Below, one piece after another: positions 8,695 to 17,250 of a stretch of 64,000 nucleotides of DNA. The notes under the pieces were generated by a model, which worked only from the letters and a program-made list of their open reading frames with translations, ran no database searches and had not been told where the DNA came from. Position numbers and translations under genes: made by a program. The stretch's first letter is position 1. Each line of letters begins with the position of its first letter. The DNA is from Prado023 sp963777855 (GTDB lineage Bacteria; Actinomycetota; Actinomycetes; S36-B12; CAIYMF01): the NCBI GenBank assembly GCA_963777855.1, contig CAVZRW010000013.1:1-64000 (forward strand), in the 5' to 3' direction.

Positions 8695-9372
8695 GTGAGC
8701 GGGCGTGACGTGAGCGAGGTCGAGGTCCCGTTCCGGCGGGTCCCTCGCTGGGTGGAGGGTTTCGAGGCGCGCCACGGCGCCGTCGAGGTGCGCGCCGTAG
8801 GTGCGGGCGAAGGGGGCCCTGCTGAGGCAATGGCCGCCGACGGGCCCGGCGGCTGGGAGCTCACCGCCGCCGATGGCACCCGGGCGCGCATCGTGCCGCC
8901 CGCCTGGGTGGGGAACCCGGCGATCGGCCCGCGCCCGCAGCTGCCCGCCGACCTGGCCGCCCTGAACCCCGAGTACGGGGTCATCCTGCTGCGCCGCGCC
9001 GGCTACGCGGTGGCGCACCTGCGTGGGCAGGAGGTCCTCGACGCCAAGGTGGGCACGCGTCACGTCCACGGCCGCACGGCCGCCGGGGGGTGGTCGCAGC
9101 AGCGCTACGCCCGCCGCCGGGGCAACCAGGCCGACGAGATCGCGGGCGCGGCCGGTGAGCACGCCGCGCGCATCCTCGGCCCGGCGGCCGGTGTGGGGCT
9201 GCTCGTCACCGGGGGAGACCGCCCGCTGCTGGCCACCGCCCTGGAGGCGCTGCCCGCCCGGCTCACCAGGCTGCCCACCGAGCACCTGGGAATCGGCACG
9301 CCGAACCGTCAGGTCCTGGCGGGGGTGCCCGACCGCGTGCTCGCCGTCCGCATCACGCTCACCTCGCCGTGA
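8695..9372 (+). CDS. acVLRF1 family peptidyl-tRNA hydrolase-like protein
   Basis: A 225-residue member of the actinobacterial VLRF1-type family, related to the catalytic domain of eukaryotic release factor eRF1 and ribosome-rescue Vms1. The signature GGWSQQRYARRRGNQADE is present; the Gln pair occupies the place of the catalytic GGQ-like Gln. The N-terminus begins around VPFRRVPRWVEGFEARHG. The start is uncertain: the frame is open further up, but GTG 8695 has GAGGAG (8681-8686) at good spacing and the sequence before it is repetitive (gtgag/gcgggcg). The likely role is hydrolysis of peptidyl-tRNA on stalled large subunits. Confidence 0.72.
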   Translation: MSGRDVSEVEVPFRRVPRWVEGFEARHGAVEVRAVGAGEGGPAEAMAADGPGGWELTAADGTRARIVPPAWVGNPAIGPRPQLPADLAALNPEYGVILLRRAGYAVAHLRGQEVLDAKVGTRHVHGRTAAGGWSQQRYARRRGNQADEIAGAAGEHAARILGPAAGVGLLVTGGDRPLLATALEALPARLTRLPTEHLGIGTPNRQVLAGVPDRVLAVRITLTSP

Positions 9373-9548
9373 CCATGTGCGCTTGACCTGGGAAGGCCAG
9401 CGCGGGTTCGGCGTCGGTAGTCCGCGCCGCCCACGTCCATGGCCTGCGCCGGGCTGACTCCGTCGAACGCCGGGCCGCTTGCGGAACCGGCCCCGGCATG
9501 GGACCTCCTGCTCTGGCCCGAGACGCCGGGGTGGTGTCTGATGGACGC

Positions 9549-10079
9549 ATGCGTGCACTGGTGCTCTACGAGTCGATGTTCGGGGATGCCCAGCGCGTGG
9601 CGGAGGCGATCGGTCGCGGGTTCGCAGGGGTCCTGGGCCATGACAACGTCGTGGAGGTCCTGGAGATCGGCACGGCACCGACGTCGTGGGAGTCCGGCGT
9701 GGACCTGCTGGTGGTCGGCTCCCCGACGCACGCGTTCAGCCTGCCCCGTGAGTCGACCCGCGCCGACGCCATGCACCAGACCGGTCGCGCGGTGATCTCC
9801 TCGGGCCGGGGCCTGCGCGAGTGGCTCGAACTGGCCCACCTGCCCGTCGGCCAACCGGTCGCTGTGTTCGACACCCGCATGGACCACCCGAAGGCGCTGG
9901 TCCGCTTCGACCGTGCCTCGAACCAGGCCGAGCGGGCGCTGGCCGGCCTCGGGGCCTACCGGGTGGCCCCCGCCCAGCACTTCCGCGTCGTGGACACCGT
10001 CGGCCCACTCGTCGACGGTGAGGCCGAGCGGGCCACCGAGTGGGGCGCCCATCTTGCTCGGGTCATGCGCGAGCGCTGA
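9549..10079 (+). CDS. flavodoxin-domain protein
   Basis: A 176-residue flavodoxin-like protein. The N-terminal strand and FMN phosphate loop are LVLYESMFGDAQRVAEAIG; VGSPTHAFSLP follows near residue 60 and matches the second FMN-contacting loop. It is slightly longer than a bacterial flavodoxin and lacks other domains. It probably binds FMN and carries electrons or acts as a small quinone-reductase-like protein; no partner gene is adjacent. The start is the ATG that begins the first beta-strand. Confidence 0.82.
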   Translation: MRALVLYESMFGDAQRVAEAIGRGFAGVLGHDNVVEVLEIGTAPTSWESGVDLLVVGSPTHAFSLPRESTRADAMHQTGRAVISSGRGLREWLELAHLPVGQPVAVFDTRMDHPKALVRFDRASNQAERALAGLGAYRVAPAQHFRVVDTVGPLVDGEAERATEWGAHLARVMRER

Positions 10080-10212
10080 GGTCGCGCGGCCTGCCTGCCC
10101 CCGGGGCTAGCGCCCCGGAGGCAGCCGAGTGGCCCTGTGCGACGCAGCGAGCTCTGGCACCTCGAGCCAACCCCCGCCTCCGCGTGTCCGGCACGGATGG
10201 TTGGCTGACCCC

Positions 10213-11058
10213 ATGGACGGCTTCGACCTCTCCGCGCTACTCGATCCCCAGGCCACCGACGACCCGATGCGGTTCACCCTCGACGTGCCCGACGGCCTCC
10301 AGCAGGGCCGCGGGGCCTGGGGTGGCGTGGCCACCGGCGCGATGGTGGCGGCCGCCCAGCGGACCGATCCCAGGCCCGGGATGGCCGTGCGCACCCTCAG
10401 CGCCCAACTCGTAGCCCCACTGCTGGTCGGCCGGGCGACCGTGGCGGTGGAGACCCTGCGCACCGGGTCGGCGACCGCCACGGTGGCCTGTCGGGTCCTC
10501 GACGACACCGGCGCGCTGCTGGCCCACGGGGTGGTGGTGCTCGGGTCGGCGCGCCGCGGTGCCGACATGCCCGACGGCCCGCAATGGCGCAGCGTGGCAG
10601 CTCCGGGCGAGCTGGCCGCCGGCCCGGGTGCGGTGCCGGTGATCGAGGTGGGCCCGCCGCTGGCGCCGGACTTCACACGTCACCTCGAGTTCCGGCCCGT
10701 GGCCGGCCTCCCGTACCAGGGCGCCGAGGCCGGCGTGGTCAGCGGATGGGTGCGCCCGCGCGGCGCAATGGCCCGCATCGACGCGGCCGTCGTGACGGCG
10801 CTCGCGGACGCCTGGTGGGTGGCGGTGATGGCCCGCATGGACCGGATCCGTCCGGCTGCGACCCTGGGCTTCACCCTGGACCTGCTCGCGGACCCCGCGG
10901 ACCTGCCGCGCGAGGGCGATGGCGCGCTGGCGCCGCTGTTCCACCGTGGTCACGTCGTGGCGGCCCGCGAGGGATTCCTCGTCGAGACCCGGGAGCTGTG
11001 GACCGTCGACGGGGCGCTGGCGAGCTGGAACACCCAGACCGTCACGGTGATCGCGTAG
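10213..11058 (+). CDS. acyl-CoA thioesterase family protein (double hotdog)
   Basis: A 281-residue protein whose first half (DGLQQGRGAWGGVATGAMV, then RTLSAQLVAPLLVGRATV) matches the N-terminal hotdog of TesB-type acyl-CoA thioesterases. Its second half ends in ETRELWTVDGALASWNTQT, typical of the C-terminal hotdog. It probably hydrolyses an acyl-CoA in the cytoplasm; the substrate is unknown. The next gene starts 9 bases downstream. Confidence 0.8.
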   Translation: MDGFDLSALLDPQATDDPMRFTLDVPDGLQQGRGAWGGVATGAMVAAAQRTDPRPGMAVRTLSAQLVAPLLVGRATVAVETLRTGSATATVACRVLDDTGALLAHGVVVLGSARRGADMPDGPQWRSVAAPGELAAGPGAVPVIEVGPPLAPDFTRHLEFRPVAGLPYQGAEAGVVSGWVRPRGAMARIDAAVVTALADAWWVAVMARMDRIRPAATLGFTLDLLADPADLPREGDGALAPLFHRGHVVAAREGFLVETRELWTVDGALASWNTQTVTVIA

Positions 11059-11066
11059 GTCCGGCG

Positions 11067-12221
11067 GTGGCCTGGCAGGAGCGCGCCCGGGCAGCTCGTG
11101 CGGTGCTGGTCGACCAGTACTGGGACTCACGCACCGGGCTGATGCGCATCGACCCGGGGCTGGTCACGCGGCTGCGGTGGCTGACTCCGTGGGGGCCGTG
11201 GCACTACTGGTGGCAGGCCCTGGCGGTCGAGGCCCTGTGCGACGGGTTCGAGGCCGGGGACCCCCGTGCGGGGGAGAAGGTCGAGCGGCTGCTCGCAGGG
11301 GTCGCCCGGCGCAGCGGGGGTGACCCGACGGCGAACGTCTACTACGACGACCTGTCGTGGCTGGGACTTGCGGCGGCACGTGCCCATCGGCTGGGCCTGG
11401 CCCCGGGTGCGCTGGTCACAGCCCTCGCCGACGCCGCGCTCGCCGGGTTCGACGACGAGTACGGAGGGGTGCGATGGCGTGTGGGTGATGAGTTCCACAA
11501 CGTGCCGGCGACAGCCCCCGACGCGATGCTCCAGCTGGCGGCTGCGGACCTCGACAGCGATCCTGCCCGAGCGGCGCGGCGCATCGACCGTGCCCGGGGC
11601 GCCGCCGAGTGGCTGCACACGCACCTGGTTGACCCCACCGGGGTGGTCTGGGACGGAGCCCGCCCGCGGGACGGGGTGCTGGTCCCCGAGGGACGACTGT
11701 GGTCCTACAACGTGGGCACGGTCGCGGGCCTGGATGTAGCGCTGGCGCAGCGCGCGGCACCAGAGGGCAGGCGCCTGCTGGCCCGCGCTCGCCATGTCCT
11801 GCGCGGGGGCACCGCCGCACTGCGCATGGGCACCGACGACGTCGGCCACTCCTCGGCGCTCCTCGAGGGACGTCCACCCGGTGGGCCGGTCGCGGTCGGG
11901 GTCGGGGTCAGGGCATGGCGCGACGAGCTCACCGACGGCAGCAGCGCGGACCCGCAGCTGTTCCGCGGGATCCTCGCCGCCCACCTGGCGCGCACCGTGA
12001 TGGCCGACCCGCACCGGACCGCCGACCTCGCGATCGACCTGGCCAGCCAGGCCTCGGCCGCGTGGCGGGCCCGCGATCCCGTCGGCCGGATCGGCCCGCG
12101 CTGGGCCGACCCCGGTGCGTCCGATCCGGCGGGGGCGGGTCCCACGCTCGCCTCGCACCTGGCCGGCGTGCTCACCGTCGGAGCAGCTGCGCGGTTGGAG
12201 GCACGGGGCCTACTGCCCTGA
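11067..12221 (+). CDS. glycoside hydrolase family 76 protein (alpha-1,6-mannanase-like)
   Basis: A 384-residue (alpha/alpha)6-barrel protein resembling GH76 endo-alpha-1,6-mannanases. The catalytic-type Asp pair is Asp94-Asp95 (YYDDLSWLGLA). WHYWWQALAVEAL, FHNVPATAPDAM and a conserved W-S-Y-N motif (RLWSYNVGTVAG) follow along the barrel. No signal peptide is visible, so it may act inside the cell or leave by another route. It starts with GTG 9 bases after the thioesterase. With the GH127 gene just downstream it suggests breakdown of mannan- or arabinan-containing glycans. Confidence 0.75.
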   Translation: MAWQERARAARAVLVDQYWDSRTGLMRIDPGLVTRLRWLTPWGPWHYWWQALAVEALCDGFEAGDPRAGEKVERLLAGVARRSGGDPTANVYYDDLSWLGLAAARAHRLGLAPGALVTALADAALAGFDDEYGGVRWRVGDEFHNVPATAPDAMLQLAAADLDSDPARAARRIDRARGAAEWLHTHLVDPTGVVWDGARPRDGVLVPEGRLWSYNVGTVAGLDVALAQRAAPEGRRLLARARHVLRGGTAALRMGTDDVGHSSALLEGRPPGGPVAVGVGVRAWRDELTDGSSADPQLFRGILAAHLARTVMADPHRTADLAIDLASQASAAWRARDPVGRIGPRWADPGASDPAGAGPTLASHLAGVLTVGAAARLEARGLLP

Positions 12222-12281
12222 CGCGGCCACCAGAGCTGATCCCGCGCGAAGAGTCCCCGCAGTTCCCCCTCCATGGATTCG

Positions 12282-12319
12282 GGCCCCGTTTCGATGGCGG
12301 AATCCTTCGAGACGGGGCC
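12282..12319 (+). terminator. intrinsic terminator hairpin after GH76
   Basis: The arms GGCCCCGTTTCGA (12282-12294) and TCGAGACGGGGCC (12307-12319) pair over 13 positions with one G-U, around a 12-base loop. No T-run follows, which is usual in GC-rich actinomycetes. It lies 60 bases after the GH76 stop. Confidence 0.6.
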
Positions 12320-12444
12320 GAAGTCGCCACCGTGACCCGGAAGCGGGGCCCGACTGGGTGAGCATCAACCCGCGACGTGCCCCATCCGCGCTGTGCCGCA
12401 CCCGCGCTGGGCCCGCGCCGGCGCGGCGCCGCCGCCGTGCGCCG

Positions 12445-12500
12445 CGCCCTCGCACAGCGCCCTCGCACAGCGCCCTCGCGCCGTGCCCTCGCACTGCGCC
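12445..12500. repeat. short tandem repeat GCCCTCGCACAGC
   Basis: Three to four imperfect tandem copies of a 13-14 base unit lie in the 315-base gap between GH76 and the next gene. The rest of that gap holds only the terminator hairpin and the promoter of the downstream gene. Confidence 0.7.
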
Positions 12501-12536
12501 CCGGCGCTCCCCGCGCACCTGACCTATCGTGGTTGG

Positions 12537-13172
12537 GTGCGCACGCTGCTGGTGGTCACGGTGGTGCTCGTGGCCCTGCTGGTCGCGGGCGTGCGCGCCG
12601 GAGTGCCCGTGCCGTGGGGCCCGCAGTGCCGCATCGCGGATCCTGCGGGTGCGACGCTGGCGCAGGGATCCCCGGTCGAGGTCGCCGCGCTGGTCGCCGA
12701 GCCGTCCAAGGAGGTCCGCCGGGCCCTGTCCGCCGGCCCGGCCCTGACCTGCCGGATCTCCGCCGAGCCGCTGAGCGCCGATCCGAAGGAACCCCCGCTG
12801 GGGCTCACGCCGCGCGCCCAGGCCCTGCGCGCCGAGGTCCGCGCCACGTTCGACGACGTGCCCGACGGCGGCTTCGGACCCGAGGACCAGCTGCCCGGTC
12901 GGCGGCCGGGCAGCGCCCACAACGCCGGCCGGGCCATCGACTACTTCTTCCGCCCGCACACCGACCCCGCCCAGGCCCGAGCCGGCTGGCGCATGGCCAA
13001 CTGGATGGTCGCCAACGCCGACCGGCTGGGCATCCGCACGGTCATCTACCGAGACCGGATCTGGACCGCGCGCCGCTCGGCCCAGGGGTGGCGGGAGTAC
13101 CGCTTCGCCGGCCGCGACCCAGGCAACCCGATCAACCGTCACCTGGACCACGTGCACGTGGACGTGGCCTGA
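12537..13172 (+). CDS. membrane-anchored D,D-carboxypeptidase-like protein (M15/ARB_07466-like)
   Basis: A 211-residue protein with an N-terminal hydrophobic helix (TLLVVTVVLVALLVAGV), consistent with a signal anchor. Its C-terminal domain carries SAHNAGRAIDYFF and LDHVHVDV, the zinc-binding pattern of M15/VanY-like peptidases and of the ARB_07466-like domain. It probably acts on peptidoglycan stem peptides outside the membrane. The GTG start is supported by TATCGT (12525-12530) 6 bases upstream, a leaderless start. Its stop overlaps the GH127 start. Confidence 0.75.
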   Translation: MRTLLVVTVVLVALLVAGVRAGVPVPWGPQCRIADPAGATLAQGSPVEVAALVAEPSKEVRRALSAGPALTCRISAEPLSADPKEPPLGLTPRAQALRAEVRATFDDVPDGGFGPEDQLPGRRPGSAHNAGRAIDYFFRPHTDPAQARAGWRMANWMVANADRLGIRTVIYRDRIWTARRSAQGWREYRFAGRDPGNPINRHLDHVHVDVA

Positions 13173-15055
13173 TGCGCGCGCTGACCCCCCTGACGTTCGG
13201 TGCGGTGCGCCCGCAGGGGTGGCTGGCCGAGCGGATGCGCCGCGACCTCGACGCAGTGGTGGGCCACCTCGACGCCCTCGTGCCCGACCTGATCGTGGAC
13301 GACGACATCTACGGCTCCGACCGCCTCACCGCGGCCGTCACAGCCAAGGACCTCGGCGCCGTCACCGACGTCGACCTTGAGCACCCGGAGCAGTTCCTGT
13401 GGTGGAACTCCGAGACGCAGTCCAACTGGCGCGACGGGTGGATCCGCCACGTGCTGCTCGTCGGCACCGAGGCCGAGCGGGCCGCGGCCCGGGCCTACGT
13501 GGAGGCGATGGTCGCCACGGCCGACCCCGACGGCTACCTGGGCATCCACGCCCCCGACCTGCGCTTCCCCACCGCAGGCGAGAACGGCGAGCTGTGGGCC
13601 CAGGCCACCCTGGGCCGGGCCCTGCTGGCCTACGTCGAGGCAGGTGCGGACCGCGCCCACACCGACGAGGTCCTGTCCGCGCTGGTCCGGGCCCTGCGCG
13701 TCACCATGACGGCATGGCCGATCGGCACCAGCCAGCCGTTCGGGCCGGATGGCTTCGCCGGCGCGGCGCACGGGCTGGTGCTCACCGACGTGCTGGACCG
13801 CGTGGCCGACCTGACCGGTGACGAGGGCTTCCGCACCTACGCGGCGTGGCTGTACCGGGCCTACAGCGCTGCGGAGGTCTCCGAGCCCGACGCCCGCCTC
13901 GGTCGGCTGCTCGACCCGGAGCAGGGCCTCTGCGGCCACGGCGTGCACTCCTACGAGCACCTGCGCCCCGTGGTGGTGGCCGCCGAGGTCGACCCCGACC
14001 CGCGGTTGGCGCAGGCCCGCGAGGTGTACCTCGCGCGGATCCGGCACAGCTTGACCCCGGCGCACGGTCCGATCGGCGACGAGTGGATCCAGGCGCGCGC
14101 CGGGGACGCCACGAGCACCGGGTACGAGCTGTGCTCCACGCAGGAGCTGCTCGACTCGCTGCTGCGGCTGATGGCGTCCACCGGTGACCTGAGCCTGGCC
14201 GACGATGCCGAGGCGGTGCTGCTCAACGCGGGCCTCGGTGCCTGGCACCCCACCGCCAGTGCCGTGGCCTACCTGCAGACCGACAATGCCCTGACCATGG
14301 CAGGCAACCGGGCCGGGGCCCCGGAGGACCCCCACCAGACGCGGTACCGCTACTCGCCGGTGCACCGCGAGGCGGCGGTGTGCTGCGTGCCCAACGCGGG
14401 GCGCCTGCTGCCCACCTACCTCCGGGCCGCGGTCCTGCGCCGCGGCTGCGACGTCGTGGTCGCCCTGTATGGCCCGATGACGGCTGGGTTGGACGTCGAC
14501 GGGGTGCCGGTGCGTCTCACGATTGCCACCGACTTCCCCGAGTCGTTCGAGGTGACGGTCCGGGTGAGCTCGGCCGCCCCGGTCGACTTCGCCCTGGTGC
14601 TGCGCCGACCAGCCTGGGCCACCGGTGTCCGGGTCAGCGCGGCCGAGGCCGTGGTGGGGCAGCGGGAGGTGGTCCTGACCCGGAGGTGGACTGACGACGA
14701 GGTCGTCCTCGGCTTCGACGCGGCCCCGCACATCCGCATCGACCGAGTGGGGGAGGGCTATGTGTCCCTCGGGCCCCGCGTGCTCGCGCTGGCGATCCCC
14801 GACCGGACCCGAGTGACCCGGCAGCACGACGTGCCCGGGTTCGCCGATCTCGCCGTCGAACCGATCTCCGACGAGCACGCGCGACTGAGGCTCGTGCTCG
14901 ACCGGCCGGACCTGCTCCGGGAGGTGGACGGCGGCGTCGAGGCGCCCTTCCTGCCCCTCGGTGCCGAGGCACGCGAGCCAGCCGCGCACCGGCTGGAACC
15001 CCTCGGCCGTGCCGCCCTGCGCCGGGTCACCTTCCCGGTGGTGGTCACGCGCTGA
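13172..15055 (+). CDS. glycoside hydrolase family 127 protein (beta-L-arabinofuranosidase-like, DUF1680)
   Basis: A 627-residue GH127-type enzyme. The hallmark catalytic cysteine region is present as AVCCVPNAGRLLPTY (Cys404-Cys405), preceded by CSTQELLDSLLRL with Glu, the expected zinc/nucleophile neighbourhood. WWNSETQSNWRDGW near the N-terminus marks the substrate-facing face of the (alpha/alpha)6 barrel. The C-terminal third is beta-rich. No signal peptide is seen. It overlaps the preceding peptidase by one base (TGATG) and is probably co-transcribed with it. The likely activity is release of L-arabinofuranose; the exact linkage is unknown. Confidence 0.85.
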   Translation: MRALTPLTFGAVRPQGWLAERMRRDLDAVVGHLDALVPDLIVDDDIYGSDRLTAAVTAKDLGAVTDVDLEHPEQFLWWNSETQSNWRDGWIRHVLLVGTEAERAAARAYVEAMVATADPDGYLGIHAPDLRFPTAGENGELWAQATLGRALLAYVEAGADRAHTDEVLSALVRALRVTMTAWPIGTSQPFGPDGFAGAAHGLVLTDVLDRVADLTGDEGFRTYAAWLYRAYSAAEVSEPDARLGRLLDPEQGLCGHGVHSYEHLRPVVVAAEVDPDPRLAQAREVYLARIRHSLTPAHGPIGDEWIQARAGDATSTGYELCSTQELLDSLLRLMASTGDLSLADDAEAVLLNAGLGAWHPTASAVAYLQTDNALTMAGNRAGAPEDPHQTRYRYSPVHREAAVCCVPNAGRLLPTYLRAAVLRRGCDVVVALYGPMTAGLDVDGVPVRLTIATDFPESFEVTVRVSSAAPVDFALVLRRPAWATGVRVSAAEAVVGQREVVLTRRWTDDEVVLGFDAAPHIRIDRVGEGYVSLGPRVLALAIPDRTRVTRQHDVPGFADLAVEPISDEHARLRLVLDRPDLLREVDGGVEAPFLPLGAEAREPAAHRLEPLGRAALRRVTFPVVVTR

Positions 15056-15060
15056 CGAGG

Positions 15061-16068
15061 TCAGGCGACTGTGAGCCCCGACTGCGCGGCCCGGTCGAGG
15101 TCGAGGGCCCGGTTCCAGTCGAACAGCAGAGGTGACGCGTCCTGCCCCCGGACCGCCGCCACGACCGCCCCGATGCTGCGCACGTTGGCCCGATACCAGG
15201 GGTCGGGCAGCCCGGCCTCGGGCTCGCCGAGGGTGATCGGCGCTGAGGCGATGTCCAGCAGCGGCGCCGCATAGTGCCACGGCTCGCCGAGTCGATACGT
15301 CCCGGTGAGCGTGAGGCGACCGGCGCTGCCGTTCAGGGTGACGTCGTGGCGGATCCCGGCCAACCCCGGGCGATGTTCGACCCGGAGCAGTACCTCGCTG
15401 CCCCCGCACAAGGTGCTGACCCGCGTGGTGGCAACCGGGTCGCCGGGATCCCCGAGGCTGTCCGGGCGTTCTGCATGGGCCGCGGCCCGTGCCCGTCGGG
15501 GACCCGCCGCCCCGGGATCCGCCGCCCCGGGATCCGGCGCCTGCGCCCGCGTCGGCCCCAGCAGCGTCACCAGCCACGACCACGGATGCGGGGCGAGCTC
15601 CAGGAACATCTGTCCCGCGGTGAACGACGTGCCGGGCAGGTCATGGCCGCAGACCACCTCGGCCCGGCTGACGTGCCCGATCCGGTGCACTGCGTCGGCG
15701 GCGCGCGCGGCGACCCCGAGGAACGCGAACGAGTAGTTGACCCACACCGGCCCGGGCCGGTTGGCAGGCTCCTCACGCAGGGGCCCCAGCCCGACGGCGG
15801 GCTTCTCGCACAGCACGGGCACCTGCGGCTCCAGCGCGGCGATCACCTCCGCGTGCGTGGCCGCGGGCGTCGCGACGCTGACGAGGTCCGGGGCCAGCCC
15901 AGCCACCTCGCCGACCCCCGTCAGGGCCACCGGGACCCTGAGCTCGTCGGCCGCCCGCCGGGTCCGCCCTTCCTCGAGGCCGACGACTGCCACCACCTCG
16001 ACGCCGGCCTCGCGCAGCGCGGCCACGTGCACCCGGCCCCACCCGGTCCCGATCACCACGGCGCGCAT
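15061..16068 (-). CDS. Gfo/Idh/MocA family NAD(P)-dependent oxidoreductase
   Basis: A 335-residue sugar or cyclitol dehydrogenase-type protein. The N-terminal Rossmann motif is AVVIGTGWGRVHVAALREAG. The conserved LCEKP motif (catalytic Lys) lies near residue 90, and a GHDLPGTSFTAGQM segment with a conserved His follows. A Pro/Ala-rich insertion near residue 195 (GAADPGAAGPRRARAAAHAE) is unusual. The start is leaderless, with TAACCT (16075-16080) 6 bases before ATG 16068. It converges on the GH127 gene and diverges from the alcohol dehydrogenase 29 bases away. It probably oxidises a sugar released by the neighbouring glycosidases; this is inference. Confidence 0.85.
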   Translation of the reverse strand: MRAVVIGTGWGRVHVAALREAGVEVVAVVGLEEGRTRRAADELRVPVALTGVGEVAGLAPDLVSVATPAATHAEVIAALEPQVPVLCEKPAVGLGPLREEPANRPGPVWVNYSFAFLGVAARAADAVHRIGHVSRAEVVCGHDLPGTSFTAGQMFLELAPHPWSWLVTLLGPTRAQAPDPGAADPGAAGPRRARAAAHAERPDSLGDPGDPVATTRVSTLCGGSEVLLRVEHRPGLAGIRHDVTLNGSAGRLTLTGTYRLGEPWHYAAPLLDIASAPITLGEPEAGLPDPWYRANVRSIGAVVAAVRGQDASPLLFDWNRALDLDRAAQSGLTVA

Positions 16069-16097
16069 TCGGCGAGGTTAGTGGCAGGGTGGCCCCC
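16069..16097. promoter_or_regulatory. divergent leaderless promoters, oxidoreductase/alcohol dehydrogenase
   Basis: Only 29 bases separate two divergent starts. On the minus strand TAACCT (16075-16080) precedes ATG 16068 by 6 bases. On the plus strand CAGGGT (16085-16090) precedes ATG 16098 by 7 bases. The two transcripts therefore appear to start at their own start codons, with -10 boxes almost back to back. Confidence 0.55.
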
Positions 16098-17132
16098 ATG
16101 CGTGCCGCCACCCTCACCAGCCCTCGCGAGGTCCTGGTCACCGACGTGCCCGACCCGGTCCTCGTGGAGCCCACCGACGTGATCGTGCAGGTGCTGGCCA
16201 CCTGCATCTGCGGCTCGGACCTGTGGCCCTACCGCGGGGTGCACCCGGCCGCCCCCGGCGCCCGGCTCGGTCACGAGTTCGTCGGCACCGTCGTGGCTGC
16301 GGGCTCGGACGTGCACACCCTCCGGGAGGGCCAGTTCGTCATCGCGCCGTTCTCCTGGTCGGACGGGTCCTGCCCCGCGTGCCGGGACGGGGCCACCGCC
16401 CTGTGCGACAACGGCGGCTTCTGGGGCCAGCCGGGCTCCGACGGCGGCCAGGGCCAGTTCGTCCGCGTCCCGTTCGCCGACGCCACGCTGGTCGGCCTCG
16501 ATGGACAGCCCGACGCTGCTCTCGTGCCGGCCCTGCTCACCCTCAGCGACGTCATGGCCACCGGCCACCACGCGGCCCGCTGTGCGGGCGTCACCGAGGG
16601 CTCCACGGTCGTGGTGGTCGGCGATGGCGCGGTCGGGCTCTGCGCCGTCCGAGCCGCGCGACGCCTCGGCGCCGAGCGGATCATCGCGATGAGCCGCTAC
16701 CCCGAGCGCCAGGCCATCGCCCGCGCGTTCGGCGCGACCGACATCGTCGAGGCACGCGGCCGCGAGGGGGTGGCCGCGGTGCGGGAGCTGACCGGCGGTC
16801 GGGGTGCGGAGCACGTCCTGGAGTGCGTCGGCACCCAGGAGGCGCTGACCACCGCGATCCACAGCGCGCGCAAGGCGGGCTCCGTCGGCTTCGTCGGCGT
16901 GCCGCACCTGACCGATCCCAAGCCCCTCGCCGACCTGTTCGGCCGGGGCGTGACCCTGCGCGGCGGCGGGGCCTGGGTGCGCACCTACCTGCCCGAGCTG
17001 GTCGCCGACGTGCTCGCCGGCGAGCTCGACCCCTCGCCCGTGTTCACCCTCACGCTTCCCCTGGAGCAGGCCGCCGACGGCTACGCGGCGATGGATGGGC
17101 GCACGGCGGTCAAGGTCATGCTCCAGCCCTGA
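16098..17132 (+). CDS. zinc-dependent alcohol dehydrogenase family protein
   Basis: A 344-residue medium-chain dehydrogenase. The catalytic-zinc Cys is in ATCICGSDLWPYRG and the ligand pair in LGHEFVG. The structural-zinc lobe is reduced but retains SCPACRDGATALC. The NAD(P) motif is VVVVGDGAVGLCAVRAARRLG. It diverges from the Gfo/Idh/MocA gene with a very short shared promoter. It may oxidise a sugar alcohol or sugar; the substrate is not evident. Confidence 0.88.
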   Translation: MRAATLTSPREVLVTDVPDPVLVEPTDVIVQVLATCICGSDLWPYRGVHPAAPGARLGHEFVGTVVAAGSDVHTLREGQFVIAPFSWSDGSCPACRDGATALCDNGGFWGQPGSDGGQGQFVRVPFADATLVGLDGQPDAALVPALLTLSDVMATGHHAARCAGVTEGSTVVVVGDGAVGLCAVRAARRLGAERIIAMSRYPERQAIARAFGATDIVEARGREGVAAVRELTGGRGAEHVLECVGTQEALTTAIHSARKAGSVGFVGVPHLTDPKPLADLFGRGVTLRGGGAWVRTYLPELVADVLAGELDPSPVFTLTLPLEQAADGYAAMDGRTAVKVMLQP

Positions 17133-17145
17133 GCCGGGGCGGTCG

Positions 17146-17245
17146 CATCCCGACCGACCGGCCGATCCCGACCGGGCGGCCGAGCCGACCGAGCGGCCGA
17201 GCCGACCAGCGCCGAGCCGACCGAGCGGCCGAGCCGACCGGTCGG
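17146..17245. repeat. GAGCGGCCGAGCCGACC minisatellite
   Basis: Imperfect tandem copies of a roughly 17-base unit (GAGCGGCCGAGCCGACC) fill the gap between the convergent alcohol dehydrogenase and GH13 genes, with at least three near-identical copies. No hairpin terminator stands out inside it. Confidence 0.75.
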
Positions 17246-17250
17246 GCACG

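Noticed and set aside
13139..15583. Long minus-strand open frame of about 814 codons opposite the GH127 gene
   Set aside because: GC-rich codon bias leaves the antisense frame open. The sense frame has a clear GH127 protein, and the antisense product is low-complexity His/Arg/Gly without family resemblance. The same applies to 51566-53731, 34955-35620 and other long shadows.
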